DNA from: Mytilus galloprovincialis
Taxonomy: Eukaryota; Mollusca; Bivalvia; Mytilida; Mytilidae
Length of the DNA stretch: 64,000 nt
Direction: 5' to 3'
NCBI RefSeq assembly: GCF_965363235.1
Contig: NC_134849.1
Location: 50,228,122 to 50,292,121, forward strand
Below are positions 49,401 to 55,726 of the stretch, piece after piece. A program made the translations under genes and the position numbers. The notes beneath the pieces are model-generated. The model was not told the origin of the DNA. It worked only from the letters and a program-made list of their open reading frames with translations, and did no database searches. Numbering within the stretch: the first letter of the stretch is position 1; each line of letters begins with the position of its first letter.

Positions 49401-50070
49401 GTAAAAGGCGAAGTTTAATTGTAATTTTATGAGTTGTGTAAACACTGAAGGGATTAAATGCCACACCCTCCCTCCCTAGTTAAGGGAGACCTATATGTAG
49501 TTATTGTGGGTCATATGTATATATGTATTTCGTTGTTTGTCATATTGATAAAACTTTACTTTGAAGACTGAAGTTCACACATGCGCAGCACAATCTCATT
49601 TAATCCCTTCAGTGTTTACACAACTCATAAAATTACAATTAAACTTCGCCTTTTACCAAGGCAAGACTCGTTTAATTGTTAAATTATTTTAGAGGTTGAT
49701 AATTACTTATCTCTTATAAATTCACAATTTTTGGAATCGTTATGAATTTAAATGATTATTGTTTGAATTATAAGTTATGATAGAGACAGTTTGTTGAAAT
49801 ACGTATATGTTTTGTTGAAACTGTTAATGTTATTCCCCCTGCAAATATTCATTATTTTAAATTCAAAAATGTTATCATACTTTTGTAGGTCCACGCCTGT
49901 GCCCCGGAAAACAGCTAGCAGAATCAGAATTACTATTGTTCTTCGTTTCAATTATACAAAGATTCAATTTGACGAAAGGTGACGACAACGACCAGTTACC
50001 TATGACTGGGATTCAAACTGGTACTACAAACCAACCACAGCCATTCAAGATCTGCTTTATACCAAGATAA
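31120..50070 (+). CDS. Cytochrome P450, clan 2 (CYP2-like), gene 2, intact
   Basis: ER-anchored haem-thiolate monooxygenase; substrate not deducible. Eight coding exons, 31120-31486, 35996-36221, 36642-36768, 38914-39064, 40730-40866, 42423-42519, 44640-44846 and 49889-50070, sum to 1494 nt (497 aa plus stop), all with GT-AG borders. Visible: N-terminal anchor (FTILTFFITLLLAYIIW), hinge IPGPTPWPIIGN, WxxxR in EWVDIRR, I-helix AGTDTT (304-309), K-helix QEVQR (E361-R364), FRPERF, and haem loop FSMGPRLCPG with Cys442. The ATG at 31120 is chosen; the in-frame GTG nine bases upstream is not a plausible eukaryotic start. The gene has no coding lesion I can see, although intron 7 carries a 4.8-kb retrotransposon and intron 6 carries an amplified exon-6 junction and a reverse-transcriptase relic. 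Its closest relative here is gene 4. Confidence 0.93.
31503..31642. mobile_element. Foldback element 16 bp after the exon 1 donor of gene 2
   Basis: GTTATCTTGGTGTAATCAGG, then GGTGTACAGAATTTTACACC and on to CATACACCC, is mirrored by its complement around the loop TGAGGCGCAGCCGAA; about 62 bp per arm. The equivalent place after exon 1 of gene 4 (61024 onward) lacks it. Confidence 0.88.
31643..32206. other. Gene 2 intron 1, A/T homopolymer-rich part
   Basis: Long T and A runs. From about 32050 it resembles 61245 onward, the start of the second duplicated block. Confidence 0.5.
32207..32467. mobile_element. MITE family D copy in gene 2 intron 1
   Basis: Ends GACGACATCAACAGATCAAT and ATTGAACTTTTGATGTCGTC. 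Shared with 61389-61653, so it was present before the gene 2/gene 4 duplication. A T run and a G run lie inside. Confidence 0.82.
32634..34550. mobile_element. 1.9-kb TIR element, absent from the gene 4 copy
   Basis: The left end (ATATATATGTCGTGTAC, then GATTTTGTACAGG) is matched in reverse at the right end (CCTGTACAAAATCATAACAT then GTACACGACATATATAT). At the equivalent place gene 4 reads straight from GCCGACATATATA to TAGAACACATTTGTG near 61790-61815, giving an empty site. The subterminal regions (33300-33390, 34390-34530) hold many TATAACxTGTACAAA units in both orientations. No transposase frame; probably non-autonomous. A family A fragment (33930-34060) is nested in it. Confidence 0.8.
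34930..35445 (+). repeat. Tandem duplication, ~260-bp unit, gene 2 intron 1
   Basis: AGAACATGTAATTTAAACTT ... GCGACGCGTAACAGTTTATA ... TATGCATTT occurs at about 34960-35140 and again at 35230-35400. Gene 4 has one such unit (62200-62373), cut off right after CTCATATAT. Confidence 0.78.
35815..35955 (+). repeat. Dispersed bivalve repeat, family A
   Basis: GGGGTCAGCCGAAGAACGCC through GTCGGGTTGTTGTCTCTTTG to CCATTCTCAATTTA. I recall this as a very common mussel repeat. Related stretches: 21970-22022, 33930-34060, and in reverse 52715-52870 and 54905-55030. It ends about 40 bp before the exon 2 acceptor of gene 2. Confidence 0.7.
35996..36221 (+). CDS. P450 gene 2, coding exon 2
   Basis: 226 bp, acceptor ATACAG, donor GTAATG. 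Encodes LVHSNGQEWVDIRRFTMVAL through ATSNIISSIIFGS. Confidence 0.94.
36642..36768 (+). CDS. P450 gene 2, coding exon 3
   Basis: 127 bp, FDFDDPEFNNLLGNIATVFK through DKVNPFNK. Acceptor TTTAG, donor GTAGGT. Too short to stand out as a frame; placed by homology with gene 1 exon 3. Confidence 0.92.
37141..37515. repeat. 27-bp minisatellite in gene 2 intron 3
   Basis: About 14 copies of GCGTATACTGGTGTAATTAT followed by TACTCGG. Since 27 is a multiple of three, all copies keep the same reading frame, producing apparent 90-160-codon frames on both strands that encode a nine-residue repeat (ITLAYTGVI). These are by-products. Confidence 0.9.
37530..37860 (+). repeat. Dispersed bivalve repeat, family E (3' part)
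   Basis: CCCAAGTCACGAGCCTGCAA through GGCCGTAAGGTGACCTATAG to GGCAATCCTACCACATCTGC. The last 100 bp recur at 43235-43338, and a decayed copy lies at 15175-15280. I recall it as abundant in Mytilus; it looks like the 3' end of a retroelement, class unknown. Confidence 0.65.
37861..38913. other. Gene 2 intron 3, acceptor-side part
   Basis: Nothing recognisable. Confidence 0.45.
38914..39064 (+). CDS. P450 gene 2, coding exon 4
   Basis: 151 bp, TKLAVEGRREIQKYIATRIE through LEQEEKPDSKIS. Acceptor TTTCAG, donor GTAAAT; begins in phase 0 and ends in phase 1. Confidence 0.93.
39065..40088. other. Gene 2 intron 4, first part
   Basis: No repeat or exon defined; two short minus-strand frames without domains. 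Confidence 0.45.
40089..40189. mobile_element. Short foldback element in gene 2 intron 4
   Basis: CATATCGCATGTATTATCAG followed by CCCT is mirrored by AGGGCTGAGATAATACATGC followed by GATATG. The arms also contain GTCAATATCAGCCC and GGGCTGACATTGA. About 101 bp. Confidence 0.82.
40190..40729. other. Gene 2 intron 4, second part
   Basis: Nothing recognisable up to the TTTTTTTAG acceptor at 40729. Confidence 0.45.
40730..40866 (+). CDS. P450 gene 2, coding exon 5 (I-helix)
   Basis: 137 bp, DETLFITIADLYIAGTDTTS with the AGTDTT motif, ending KKCRNQILE. Donor GAG|GTAAAA. Confidence 0.93.
41075..41227. mobile_element. Foldback element in gene 2 intron 5
   Basis: AGAATAACTAATCCAAGAAT, TCAAATA and AATATTCAACGAGTGACCGA are mirrored by TCGGTCATGAGTTGAATATT, TATTTGAATTC and TTAGTTATTCT. 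Less perfect than the hairpin at 31503, so probably older. Confidence 0.8.
41490..41695 (+). repeat. Dispersed repeat family B, long copy
   Basis: TACCAGGATTATAATTAAGT, ACGCCAAACGCGTGTTTAGT, AAGACTCATTAGTGACGCTC, ACGGCTAAGGTAATCTATGC: the same order of landmarks as at 10676-10905. Confidence 0.75.
42014..42314. mobile_element. MITE in gene 2 intron 5
   Basis: Left end ATTTCGGAGGTAATTCCTCT, right end AGACGAGTTACCTCCGAAAT: inverted repeats of about 20 bp with two or three mismatches, 301 bp apart. It lies just before the exon 6 acceptor. Confidence 0.7.
42423..42519 (+). CDS. P450 gene 2, coding exon 6 (K-helix)
   Basis: 97 bp, VIGEDRQPVVKDKDNIPYVM then ATLQEVQRISTI, including ExxR. Acceptor TGACAG. 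The donor used is ATAG|GTCAGT; the length equals that of gene 1 exon 6, which supports this donor over the downstream duplicate donors. Confidence 0.9.
42479..42910 (+). repeat. 53-bp tandem array made of the exon 6 end plus splice donor
   Basis: Eight copies start (at CATGG or variant) at 42479, 42532, 42585, 42638, 42691, 42749, 42802 and 42858. The first is the true exon end. Each later copy repeats the codons for MATL.EVQRISTI, the donor junction and the first 8-10 intron bases (consensus ATTG|GTAAGTTAATGC). Copies 3, 6 and 8 have a full GTAAGT/GTAAGTG-type donor, better than the true GTCAGT. A ninth copy is at 44325. The unit is not a multiple of three, and reading on from copy 1 meets a TAA at the start of copy 2, so use of a later donor would truncate the protein. 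Confidence 0.9.
42911..43234. other. Gene 2 intron 6 spacer
   Basis: Nothing recognisable. Confidence 0.4.
43235..43338 (+). repeat. Dispersed repeat family E, 3' end
   Basis: GGCCGTACGGTGACCTATAG through GTCTCATTGGCAATCATACC to a T-rich end; matches 37752-37850. It abuts the reverse-transcriptase relic that follows. Confidence 0.68.
43340..44324 (+). mobile_element. Penelope-like reverse-transcriptase relic in gene 2 intron 6
   Basis: Translated segments resemble a reverse transcriptase: DFLIDNIFVTFGGRVFF, a GIPMGT-type motif, EADFIHELLRKEDKKLAIFF, then the shared YGVYIS and FYGRHH-like region that also occurs at 5200. I recall this protein from bivalve Penelope-like elements. It is an old, broken copy with several breaks and is not expressed as a protein. 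It splits the 53-bp array from its ninth copy at 44325. Confidence 0.65.
44325..44395 (+). repeat. Stranded ninth copy of the exon 6 junction module
   Basis: CATTGCAACCTTAAACGAGG, AACAGAGAATATCATTGGTT then AGTTACAATGCCATAG matches the 53-bp unit of 42479-42910, with a partial tenth start. It implies the array once ran on and was split by the insertion of 42911-44324. Confidence 0.8.
44640..44846 (+). CDS. P450 gene 2, coding exon 7
   Basis: 207 bp, VPHVAIEDVEIDGKIIPRDT through FRPERFLD to SAFSM. Acceptor TTTCAG, donor ATGG|GTATGT. Confidence 0.94.
44918..44951 (+). repeat. DIRS left inverted terminal repeat
   Basis: AAATGAGATTGTGCTGCGCA then TGTGTGAACTTCAG, the reverse complement of 49568-49601. 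Outside it, 44889-44917 is the left extension, complementary to the first part of the internal complementary region. Confidence 0.85.
45165..46412 (+). CDS. DIRS element ORF1, gag-like protein
   Basis: 415 codons. The N-terminal third is charged and low-complexity (Lys/Ser then Asp/Glu/Asn-rich, about residues 1-165). A middle conserved-looking block (about 170-345; VQELCDVKIDEVLANNVNEL, REFLK-like) follows, and the C-terminus is an RGG box (GRGRGGGFFRGGRGGHRG) typical of RNA-binding proteins. Position before the RT frame and the RGG tail suggest the structural, nucleic-acid-binding protein of the element. No zinc knuckle seen. Confidence 0.8.
   Translation: MAEKMIEKGSASKRKSSLEDISNTDEDELLSEKINSVSSAAGKRKHESTKSKASASGGANTSSVKGKKPAKVNSNETQNPGPSTSAKVDNHDAIMSMLVSIQEGQKRQSDDIRSLKDRVQDIEEYDEGNNYDDNYDEGEENPHDDGENVDNESEPPAKKQNKDDNRFSSMSKRCKVQELCDVKIDEVLANNVNELFRNGMNEEQYSELTKDENNARPENCEGLSIVRINQLMWNVISPGAQSADKKLQFLERTIVKAATILTKTVNKMAIDENNNANGNSGSGEYIDKCNDVLALLGHANRQLNMTRRDFLKPEMMAEYVPLCSHSVPYTNNLFGDDVSKVAKDIEDCSKVGNKLKFGSGRGRGGGFFRGGRGGHRGTFSRGGYRGGRGGFRGGRGRGSGPFPKNSQRGGNPQKY
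46454..48463 (+). CDS. DIRS element ORF2, reverse transcriptase and RNase H
   Basis: 669 codons. RT region at about residues 60-260 (LRPKKNGEYRMILNLKKLNE, then MASIDLRHAYYSVPI, then the catalytic YIDDSLL). RNase H at about 350-480 (QTDASLLGWGGIL, then LTDNTTAVAYI). A DIRS-specific C-terminal block follows (DIDLFESRLN, then WKPDPLSAFIDAFS, then FPPFSLLSR). Its 3' part overlaps the recombinase frame, as is usual in the family. Confidence 0.9.
   Translation: MKKFSDEWEKITSDKFILDIVSHCHIEFIDNVEPKQDIFNVKSVFNSKESDIVSNEIQKLLAIDVIKEVQSMKDQFLSPIFLRPKKNGEYRMILNLKKLNEYIEYHHFKMDTFESAIKLVTSKSFMASIDLRHAYYSVPIAEEHQKFLRFYWNGKLFQYTCLPNGISSAPRIFTKLLKPVYSSLRVLGHVNVGYIDDSLLLGETIEECNKNVNDTIELMSKLGFVIHEDKSVFQPSKQIIFLGNIIDSENMIITLTADKKQNLVKECKWLLQRNLAKIRDVAKVIGLIVSSFSAVEFGKLFYRNLEKEKIIALKNSKGDFEQSMLISNQMKGDLEWWVANVSTELRHISHGSPQIVIQTDASLLGWGGILSDNEIGGRWTDEESKNHINYLEILAIYYTLKSFLHLIINKHVKVLTDNTTAVAYISNMGGTKSIDCNTISRQIWLFCKDNDIWLTCTHIAGKENLADKKSREFDDKLEWKLKRSVFDQLCTLWQRPDIDLFESRLNFQLENYCSWKPDPLSAFIDAFSINWSYFQFVYLFPPFSLLSRCIFKIREDGARGVVIAPFWQTQTWFPRLMPLLTDNPIVLPKNKKILNLPHDPQSVHPLHKKMKLIACLVSGVASENEDFLKKQPTYSCRLGNQVQRNSTKCISGNGSNIVTKNKLIAFKFL
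48043..49272 (+). CDS. DIRS element ORF3, tyrosine recombinase
   Basis: 409 codons; the first 140 overlap ORF2 in another frame, so the functional start may lie further in. The catalytic pattern of the tyrosine-recombinase family is visible: Arg in LTNAARAQSI, HxxR in AHSVRSASVSKA, and the C-terminal Tyr in AKTFAKFYNK. This replaces the DDE integrase of LTR elements. Confidence 0.88.
   Translation: MVIFSVCLFVSSFQFIEPVHFQNQRGRCKRSSNSSILADTNLVSETNAVVNRQSNRSSKEQEDFESSSRSTICSSFTQENETNCMSSVRSSFRERGFSKETTHILMSSWKSSTKKQYQVYIRKWFKYCNKKQINCFQISVGTVLEFFTTLFKEGNLGYSSLNLARGALSSLGLTIDSIPVGRHAMVIRYMKGIFNLRPPRPRYESTWDVSKVLQFLRSLSPVKYLKLKDLTLKLTMLIALTNAARAQSIHFMNVNHVHKVKGEFIFVLNELVKQSRPGYKEPTVNIKAYPPDRRLCVYTVYKEYVFRTKLFRGKHEPLLLSYVKPHQPVSRDTISRWIKVVMAKANIDTTIFKAHSVRSASVSKAKMNAVPISRIFQKAGWSDAKTFAKFYNKKIEKDENSFSFNVLKN
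49339..49460. repeat. DIRS internal complementary region
   Basis: 49339-49374 is complementary to the left outer end of the element (about 44889-44923), and 49372-49460 is complementary to the right outer end (49597-49685). Side by side they are the complement of the joined ends, as in the known DIRS replication scheme through a circular intermediate. Confidence 0.85.
49568..49685. repeat. DIRS right terminal repeat with extension
   Basis: 49568-49601 pairs with the left terminal repeat; 49597-49685 is the right extension, complementary to the second part of the internal region. The right extension is longer than the left one. Confidence 0.85.
49889..50070 (+). CDS. P450 gene 2, coding exon 8 (haem Cys, stop)
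   Basis: 182 bp, acceptor TTTTGTAG, starts in the split Gly of FSMG, then PRLCPGKQLAESELLLFFVS, and ends KICFIPR followed by TAA. Same length as gene 1 exon 8, so the gene resumes in frame after the retrotransposon. Confidence 0.94.
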
Positions 50071-50680
50071 TGTCAGTCCTTGCTACATTGATGACTCCTG
50101 CACTATGTCATTATAATTTCCACAATAAATTTCAAATGTCCCGCAATTCCTGAAACAGAGAAATATATATGAGCGTCCAGTATACAGCTAACAAATTAGC
50201 CAAGAATACTCAGAACAATTTCTCCCGAGTAAGGTGTAAACAGTGATTCACGGGGTAATAATCCATTTTTATAAAACTAAAAAAATTACACATTCATACA
50301 CGCTTGTTTTTTTGAAATACTACTATGCCTGGAACCTATTTTTCATTAAAAAAAACCCTGTAGTTATTGACCTAATATAATTGGCAAATTCGCTAACGGA
50401 ACTAGAAAAGGAAAACGATCAAACATTGGACGACAAGAAATAATTCATGCTCAGTGTAATGCGATAACGACAGAATGATATTTACTGATTCCCACATGGA
50501 AAGACTATTTAAACAAGTACAACCTACCTGACCTGTCAATGTTTCCAGTTCATGACTTATTATAGTAAAAAATCTTTTGATTGTTTCGTTTCAATTTTGT
50601 ATGAATATTCAGAAACCTTTTTACTACTGGTGTGTATTTGTCATGTATTCCTTGAAATAAAATATTTTCATTTCTTTTTG
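50071..50680 (+). other. Likely 3' UTR of gene 2 with AATAAA near 50656
   Basis: The first good AATAAA after the stop is at 50656-50661, about 590 bp downstream, followed by a T-rich stretch. The UTR extent is inferred. Confidence 0.5.
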
Positions 50681-50814
50681 TTTTATGTTTCACTGATTTC
50701 TTTGCATGACTTTATATGAATGAGTATTGCACTATTTGATTAGAGATTTACAATTGTAAACATACATGCTCTTGATGACAAAAAGTAATCAAATCTTTGA
50801 TAATGGGCGACAAA

Positions 50815-50988
50815 ATCTGTAAAGGTCATGTTCTTATAGTTGGAGAAGTTGTCAATATACAAATTGGAGATATGGACTGATTTTCAATTATATTTTATAT
50901 AAATCTGTAAAGGTCATGTTCTTATAGTTGGAGAAGTTGTCAATATACAAATTGGAGATATGGACTGATTTTCAATTATATTTTATAT
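50815..50988 (+). repeat. Perfect-looking 88-bp direct duplication
   Basis: ATCTGTAAAGGTCATGTTCT ... GACTGATTTTCAATTATATT occurs twice back to back (50815 and 50903) with no differences I can see; a recent tandem duplication just past gene 2. Confidence 0.88.
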
Positions 50989-52714
50989 ATAACCAATTAT
51001 AGGTCACCGTACAGCCAATACGTATTGTCACCTATATTAAACTCTGACATGAAAAACATGGAACAATTAATTTGGATAGTGGCTGTATTGACTTTAATTA
51101 GTCAAACACGTGACAGTATGTGTACTGTATTGATGTTTCCGGGATTACACATTTTATAATTTTAATCAAATTCCGTAACCAAATTTCGTTCTAATCCCTT
51201 AATCATTTTTGTATTTGTCCAGCTCTTGTATTGATTAAAAGGTTACAGAAGGAAAACAAGGTGGCCCTATGGATTTTTCTATGATAGAGTAAGGGAACTT
51301 TCACCTTGATATATGATACACTACTCCCATTTTGTAAAAGTCTGTCATACGTTGGTAAAAAAATAAGACCAATAACATAAATAAACTCATCATAGATACC
51401 AGGATTTAACTTTGTATATACGCCAGACGCATCGCGACAATCTACCTACCTACCTTGTCTTTATTGGGCCCGAAGGCACATAGGAGAATAACTAGATCTT
51501 TTCATTCACATCTGTTCTGTGCTTTATTTTCTATTTCTCCCCAGCTTATATCATGTTCTTTCATATCTTTAGTAGTTTAGTGCTTTAGTTTTGTATGTTG
51601 TGTCATGTGTACTATTATTTTTTTCTTCTTTTTTTAACCATGGTGTTGTCAGTTTATTTTCGATCTGTCCTTCTGAGATCTGTTTTTAATACTAATACTG
51701 GGTGCTTCATTTATTCTATTTTTCAAGAATTTGACAATGCTTAATACTTATTTTTTCCAAACTTATACATGCTTAAAAACACAATGCTTTTGGTTCTTCA
51801 AAATCTAATTAAATAACTTAGATGTCATCATGTCAGGATTTGCGATTTCATTTGTCCTTGAAACCCTCTTATAAAAGTTTCTTTGATTCTTATTTAAGCT
51901 ATAGAATTTGACTGCGAATTTAGGAAAATTTGTCACAATGAAGTCCATGAACATTGATAAATGATTCCAGCATCCATGACAATGATTACGCATACCCCTT
52001 TGTGCTATTGAAGATATTAATATTACGCGCATGTACGCACATAGGGATAAAGTGTCATGCGCTTTACAAAGCAGAATGACTGGACAAATAATCAAGGCAC
52101 TATTCAAATAGCCGGTTCTCCAATTAAAATATATAAAAGAACAGTAAACAAATTATAAAGAAAGGTATTGTAGATTACAATGAAATGGGTATATGCGATG
52201 AATCATGGATGAAAATCCACTTCAAATTCGTTTAGAAGGTTGCTAATTATTGTTATTTGTATACGTTTATAAATAAAACTTTATTGTATTTACTGTCTTC
52301 TGATATTACGTTTATTTTCAATGTTGTAATTTTTTATTGCGACACGTCCACTCTGACGTTATGTATTTATACACTAACATGTGCGTACGTTCTTATTGTT
52401 CATATTAAAAGTTCGTTGAGATTTTTTTTGATAGAAATTTATTCATAATGAATGGCAATCATTTGCACTTGTTCAGTTTACTGATATGCGTGTACCTTCT
52501 GTGTGAATTTTTAATATGTTAAAACAGATTATCGCGATATGTCCATGAAATAAAATGTAAGGTAAAATGATTGAAACATTTTGCATTATCTATCATGTGA
52601 ACAATTGGCAGCACATGGTTCTACTGTAACAGTGGTTGTTCTCTCTGATTTATTTTTTTCACAGAAATTAAAGGATTTAATTTTCATTTGAACCTTATAC
52701 ATTCTTAAAAATTG
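50989..52714. other. Intergenic, non-coding
   Basis: Contains a family B fragment at 51375-51430 (AAACTCATCATAGATACCAG, ACGCCAGACGC). The 100-codon minus frame at 51805-52107 has no domain. No P450 exon. Confidence 0.5.
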
Positions 52715-52870
52715 AGAATGGAATTGTGGAATGTGTAAATGAGACAGCCACATGACCAATGAGCAGAAAGCAGTCGAAGGCCACCAATGGGTCTTCAACA
52801 AAGCTAAAAAAGCTCTCACCCGGAATCGGGCTTCAGATGGCTCCTTTAACAAATGTTTATAACTAGTTCA
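52715..52870 (-). repeat. Dispersed repeat family A, reverse copy
   Basis: TGAGAATGGAATTGTGGAAT, AGACAGCCACATGACCAATG and GGCCACCAATGGGTCTTCAA correspond to the reverse complement of 35815-35955. The 88-codon frame here is repeat-derived. Confidence 0.65.
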
Positions 52871-53702
52871 AACTCCAAGACATAAAAATGAACTTACAAT
52901 CAAAAACATGCAAGACTAACAAACAAATAGAGACTCCTGAATTGAAACAGGCGCACAAATGCGGCGGGGTAAACATGTGTTTTCTGCCTTTGGGTCTCTT
53001 ATATATGTAAGAACGACTGTATCTATCAAAATAAGAAAAGCCTAATTCATTCGATGGATACTTATATAATACATATTACAAAAACACAGAGTGGACGAGG
53101 AATGGAATGGTACTTAAACAACAAATAAACATTATTAAAGTACATATCTGATAGTAATCGCAGTTACTAGAAATCCTGATGACAAGGATTAATTCCGTTC
53201 AATTAAAATATGCTACCGTTTAGTATCACACATTGATTCATATCATTAGCCTAAGGTTAAATAGTCGTCACAACATTTGTATACTTGACCTGTTGACGCT
53301 ATAGTATGTATAATACACAATGAAATCGATTTCTTATAGCCCGAGGAACTTAGGTATACATATATGAATGACAACACTGGCAGAGTTAAAATTGTAGAAC
53401 GTGCTAGATATTATGTTAAATACTTATTCATAACAAGTTCAAAATGAAGAACGTTTTAATGCCTATATTTAAGTATCGATTATAAAACACGTATACGTAC
53501 GAACACATCATAGGTTAGTGGATATAAATTCAAGTGTTCTGCACACAGGTTTTCAAACTTAGTATTAACAAATTCATCAGCTCAGCTTTGTATGATAATT
53601 TATACATAGATAGCCCGGTATGCTGAGGATAGTGGAATTCTTATAGTAGATCATAGTTTACAATTCACAGTGTATCACTATATTTAATTGTGTATTCTTG
53701 AA
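52871..53702. other. Upstream of P450 pseudogene 3
   Basis: Nothing recognisable; not obviously similar to the upstream block of genes 2 and 4. Confidence 0.4.
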
Positions 53703-53897
53703 ATGATAAGTCACATTTTACAATCCGTTGATATATTTGTTATTTTAACATTTTTGATTACACTTCTCGTAGCTTACATTTTGTGGAACAATGTGACCCG
53801 CACTCCTATTAATATCCCTGGACCTACTCCGTGGCCAATTGTCGGTAATTTGCCTACATTGGTAGCTCCTTCCTTTCAAAATAAAAGTTCTCAGAAC

Positions 53898-54572
53898 TTA
53901 CATCCCAGCTCCTTTGTTCTAACTGGGGTGGTCTGAGCCGGATCACCCCTACCAGATCACCCCAGTTTAAGTTTCTTTGTTATGCATGCTTTCCTTTGTT
54001 CTGTAACATTTTGGCGGGAATGACAAATTCAGTATAAAACTTATAATTAATTATACGGAGAAGACTATCTATCAAAATTCACGTAGAAAAAATCCAGTGT
54101 ATATGCTGGGGTTCGAACTCAAGACCTTTAGCATATCAAGCCACGACACATACCACTACACCAGGACGACTGGATACGAACTATCAGAAATTTAACATAC
54201 TTAAAGGAAGCAAGATATTTTTATAACTGGGGCGAGTTGGCAGACCTTTACTCAGTGGGGTTTAAACCCTTTTCGTTAAATAAATGAGTTGTCAGACTGA
54301 TTGTTCAATTTGATTTTACACTTTTTTAAAGTTGGGCGAGTCGGTTACAAGAGTGGGGCGATTTTGTTCATAAAGTGGCGATATAGTGTGGGCCGATTGG
54401 CCAGTGGGGCGAGTTGACATTATTTGATATCTACTCATCGTGCTTGGGGTCATAAAGGGTATACATCATATAGTAATATATAAAGTATATTATAATGGTT
54501 GTGTGGCGTTCTAAACTAGATTTTATGAATTGTAAATGGTTTTTCGTCTATTCTTAATCAGCTGGGATGTAA
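53898..54572. mobile_element. 675-bp insertion with 13-bp TIRs in exon 1 of P450 gene 3
   Basis: Bounded by TTACATCCCAGCT and its exact complement AGCTGGGATGTAA. Non-coding inside. It holds a tRNA-like stretch (54091-54176, minus). The boundary with exon sequence is uncertain by some tens of bases. Confidence 0.65.
54091..54176 (-). other. tRNA-like sequence, probably a SINE head or tRNA relic
   Basis: On the minus strand ATCCAGT and ACTGGAT could form an acceptor-like stem. Between them lie an A-box-like GGTGTAGTGGTATGTGTCG and a B-box-like GAGTTCGAACCCC. The segment is about 86 nt with extra bases before the 3' stem, so it is not a normal tRNA and I do not call a tRNA gene. Confidence 0.4.
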
Positions 54573-54680
54573 AATAGTTATCCCATTCGGACTTGGTGTG
54601 TCAGTGTAAGATCACCCTCTGGCCTCCGGCCATCGGGATGATCTTACACTGACACACCGCGTCCTTATGGGATAACTATT
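54573..54680. mobile_element. Foldback element in exon 1 of P450 gene 3
   Basis: AATAGTTATCCCAT, then GTGTGTCAGTGTAAGATCA, is mirrored by TGATCTTACACTGACACAC, then ATGGGATAACTATT; about 108 bp with a GC-rich loop. Directly next to the TIR insertion on its left. Confidence 0.85.
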
Positions 54681-54904
54681 AAAGAAGTGATCGATTTTTA
54701 AAACTCCGGGAGAAATATGGAGATTAAGTGGGTCTCAGTTTTGGAAACTTTACTCAGGTTCTTGTCTTCGGATACGACAAGGTCCATAAAGTGTTGGTCC
54801 AGAATGCTGACAAGACAAAATTTCGACCATCAAATGCAGCTGTTGCAAAGAAACTGTTTCCAAAAGAAGCAGGTAAGAATTAATTTAGATAACATGTAAT
54901 AGAA

Positions 54905-55030
54905 TAGAGAATGGAAACGTGGAAGTTTTTAAAGAGACGAATTAAAAACAATCAAAGAGTTAAAAACAGCCTCAGGTCTTCAACATACCTGGAGGAAGGC
55001 ATCAGATGGCCCTTACAATGTGTATACCAG
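54905..55030 (-). repeat. Dispersed repeat family A, diverged reverse copy
   Basis: GAGAATGGAAACGTGGAAG, CCTCAGGTCTTCAACATACC and GGCATCAGATGGCCC follow the order seen at 52715-52870. In intron 1 of the pseudogene. Confidence 0.5.
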
Positions 55031-55726
55031 ATCAGCGTAATGGACGATACGCCATAGTCCGAAATATATAAATAGCGTAATGATGAAGTCTTGTCATTCT
55101 TTTGGTTTTTATGAAAACAGCATATCATAAGGAATTCGTAAGGTACAAAATATGTTAGCTTTAATTGATAATATGTAATTTTATTATAGGATACAGGTTC
55201 GTGGATATCTTCTTTTGTGATTCTTAAGGGCATACAACATGTACGATACGGATCGGACTGACATATATCTGAAAATAGGTCTTGATTTAAAGTATATTGT
55301 TCTTGATTTATTTCGATAGAGCATATCAAAATTGACTTTGGGTCCAATTCTAAATACATTCAGCGTAAAATCTCTTTTGAATAGTATTACAACAACAATT
55401 TAAACATGAAAACTCGTCTAATATGATGATTTGAAAATTGCAATCTATTATTTGCAAAATTTCTTGCTCCCACGTGGCCACTAAACAATACAAATGTTTT
55501 TGCTTTATGCCATTTGAAGTTGCACATATTGATTAGCTTTGGACATTCACACGAATGACGAACTCAGTTTAAATGCCACGCTTATAATTTATGATAGACT
55601 TTAGAACTATAGTTCTCCATACACCAGCTGTAGTCCTTTAGATAATAACAAAACTTAAAATATAATTATCAAAACTTTAATGTTCATTATTATTAAACAT
55701 TAAACCTAAATCATATCTTTTAATAG

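Larger units (their letters stand above)
44889..49685 (+). mobile_element. DIRS-type tyrosine-recombinase retrotransposon, looks whole
   Basis: A 4.8-kb element in intron 7 of P450 gene 2, same strand as the gene. It has three long frames in the DIRS order: a gag-like protein, reverse transcriptase/RNase H, and an overlapping tyrosine recombinase. It has no LTRs. Inverted terminal repeats (44918-44951 and 49568-49601) and an internal complementary region (about 49339-49460) give the split-inverted architecture that defines DIRS elements. No target-site duplication is apparent, as expected for this family. The three frames look whole and the repeats agree closely, so the insertion is probably young on an evolutionary scale. 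I assign the family from architecture and enzyme combination; activity is not implied. Confidence 0.92.

Noticed and set aside
44889-49685. LTR retrotransposon or retrovirus
   Set aside because: No LTRs, no DDE integrase and no aspartic protease seen; inverted ends, an internal complementary region and a tyrosine recombinase indicate DIRS.
54091-54176. Functional tRNA gene on the minus strand
   Set aside because: Stem-like ends and both boxes are suggestive, but the spacing before the 3' stem is wrong and it lies within an inserted element.
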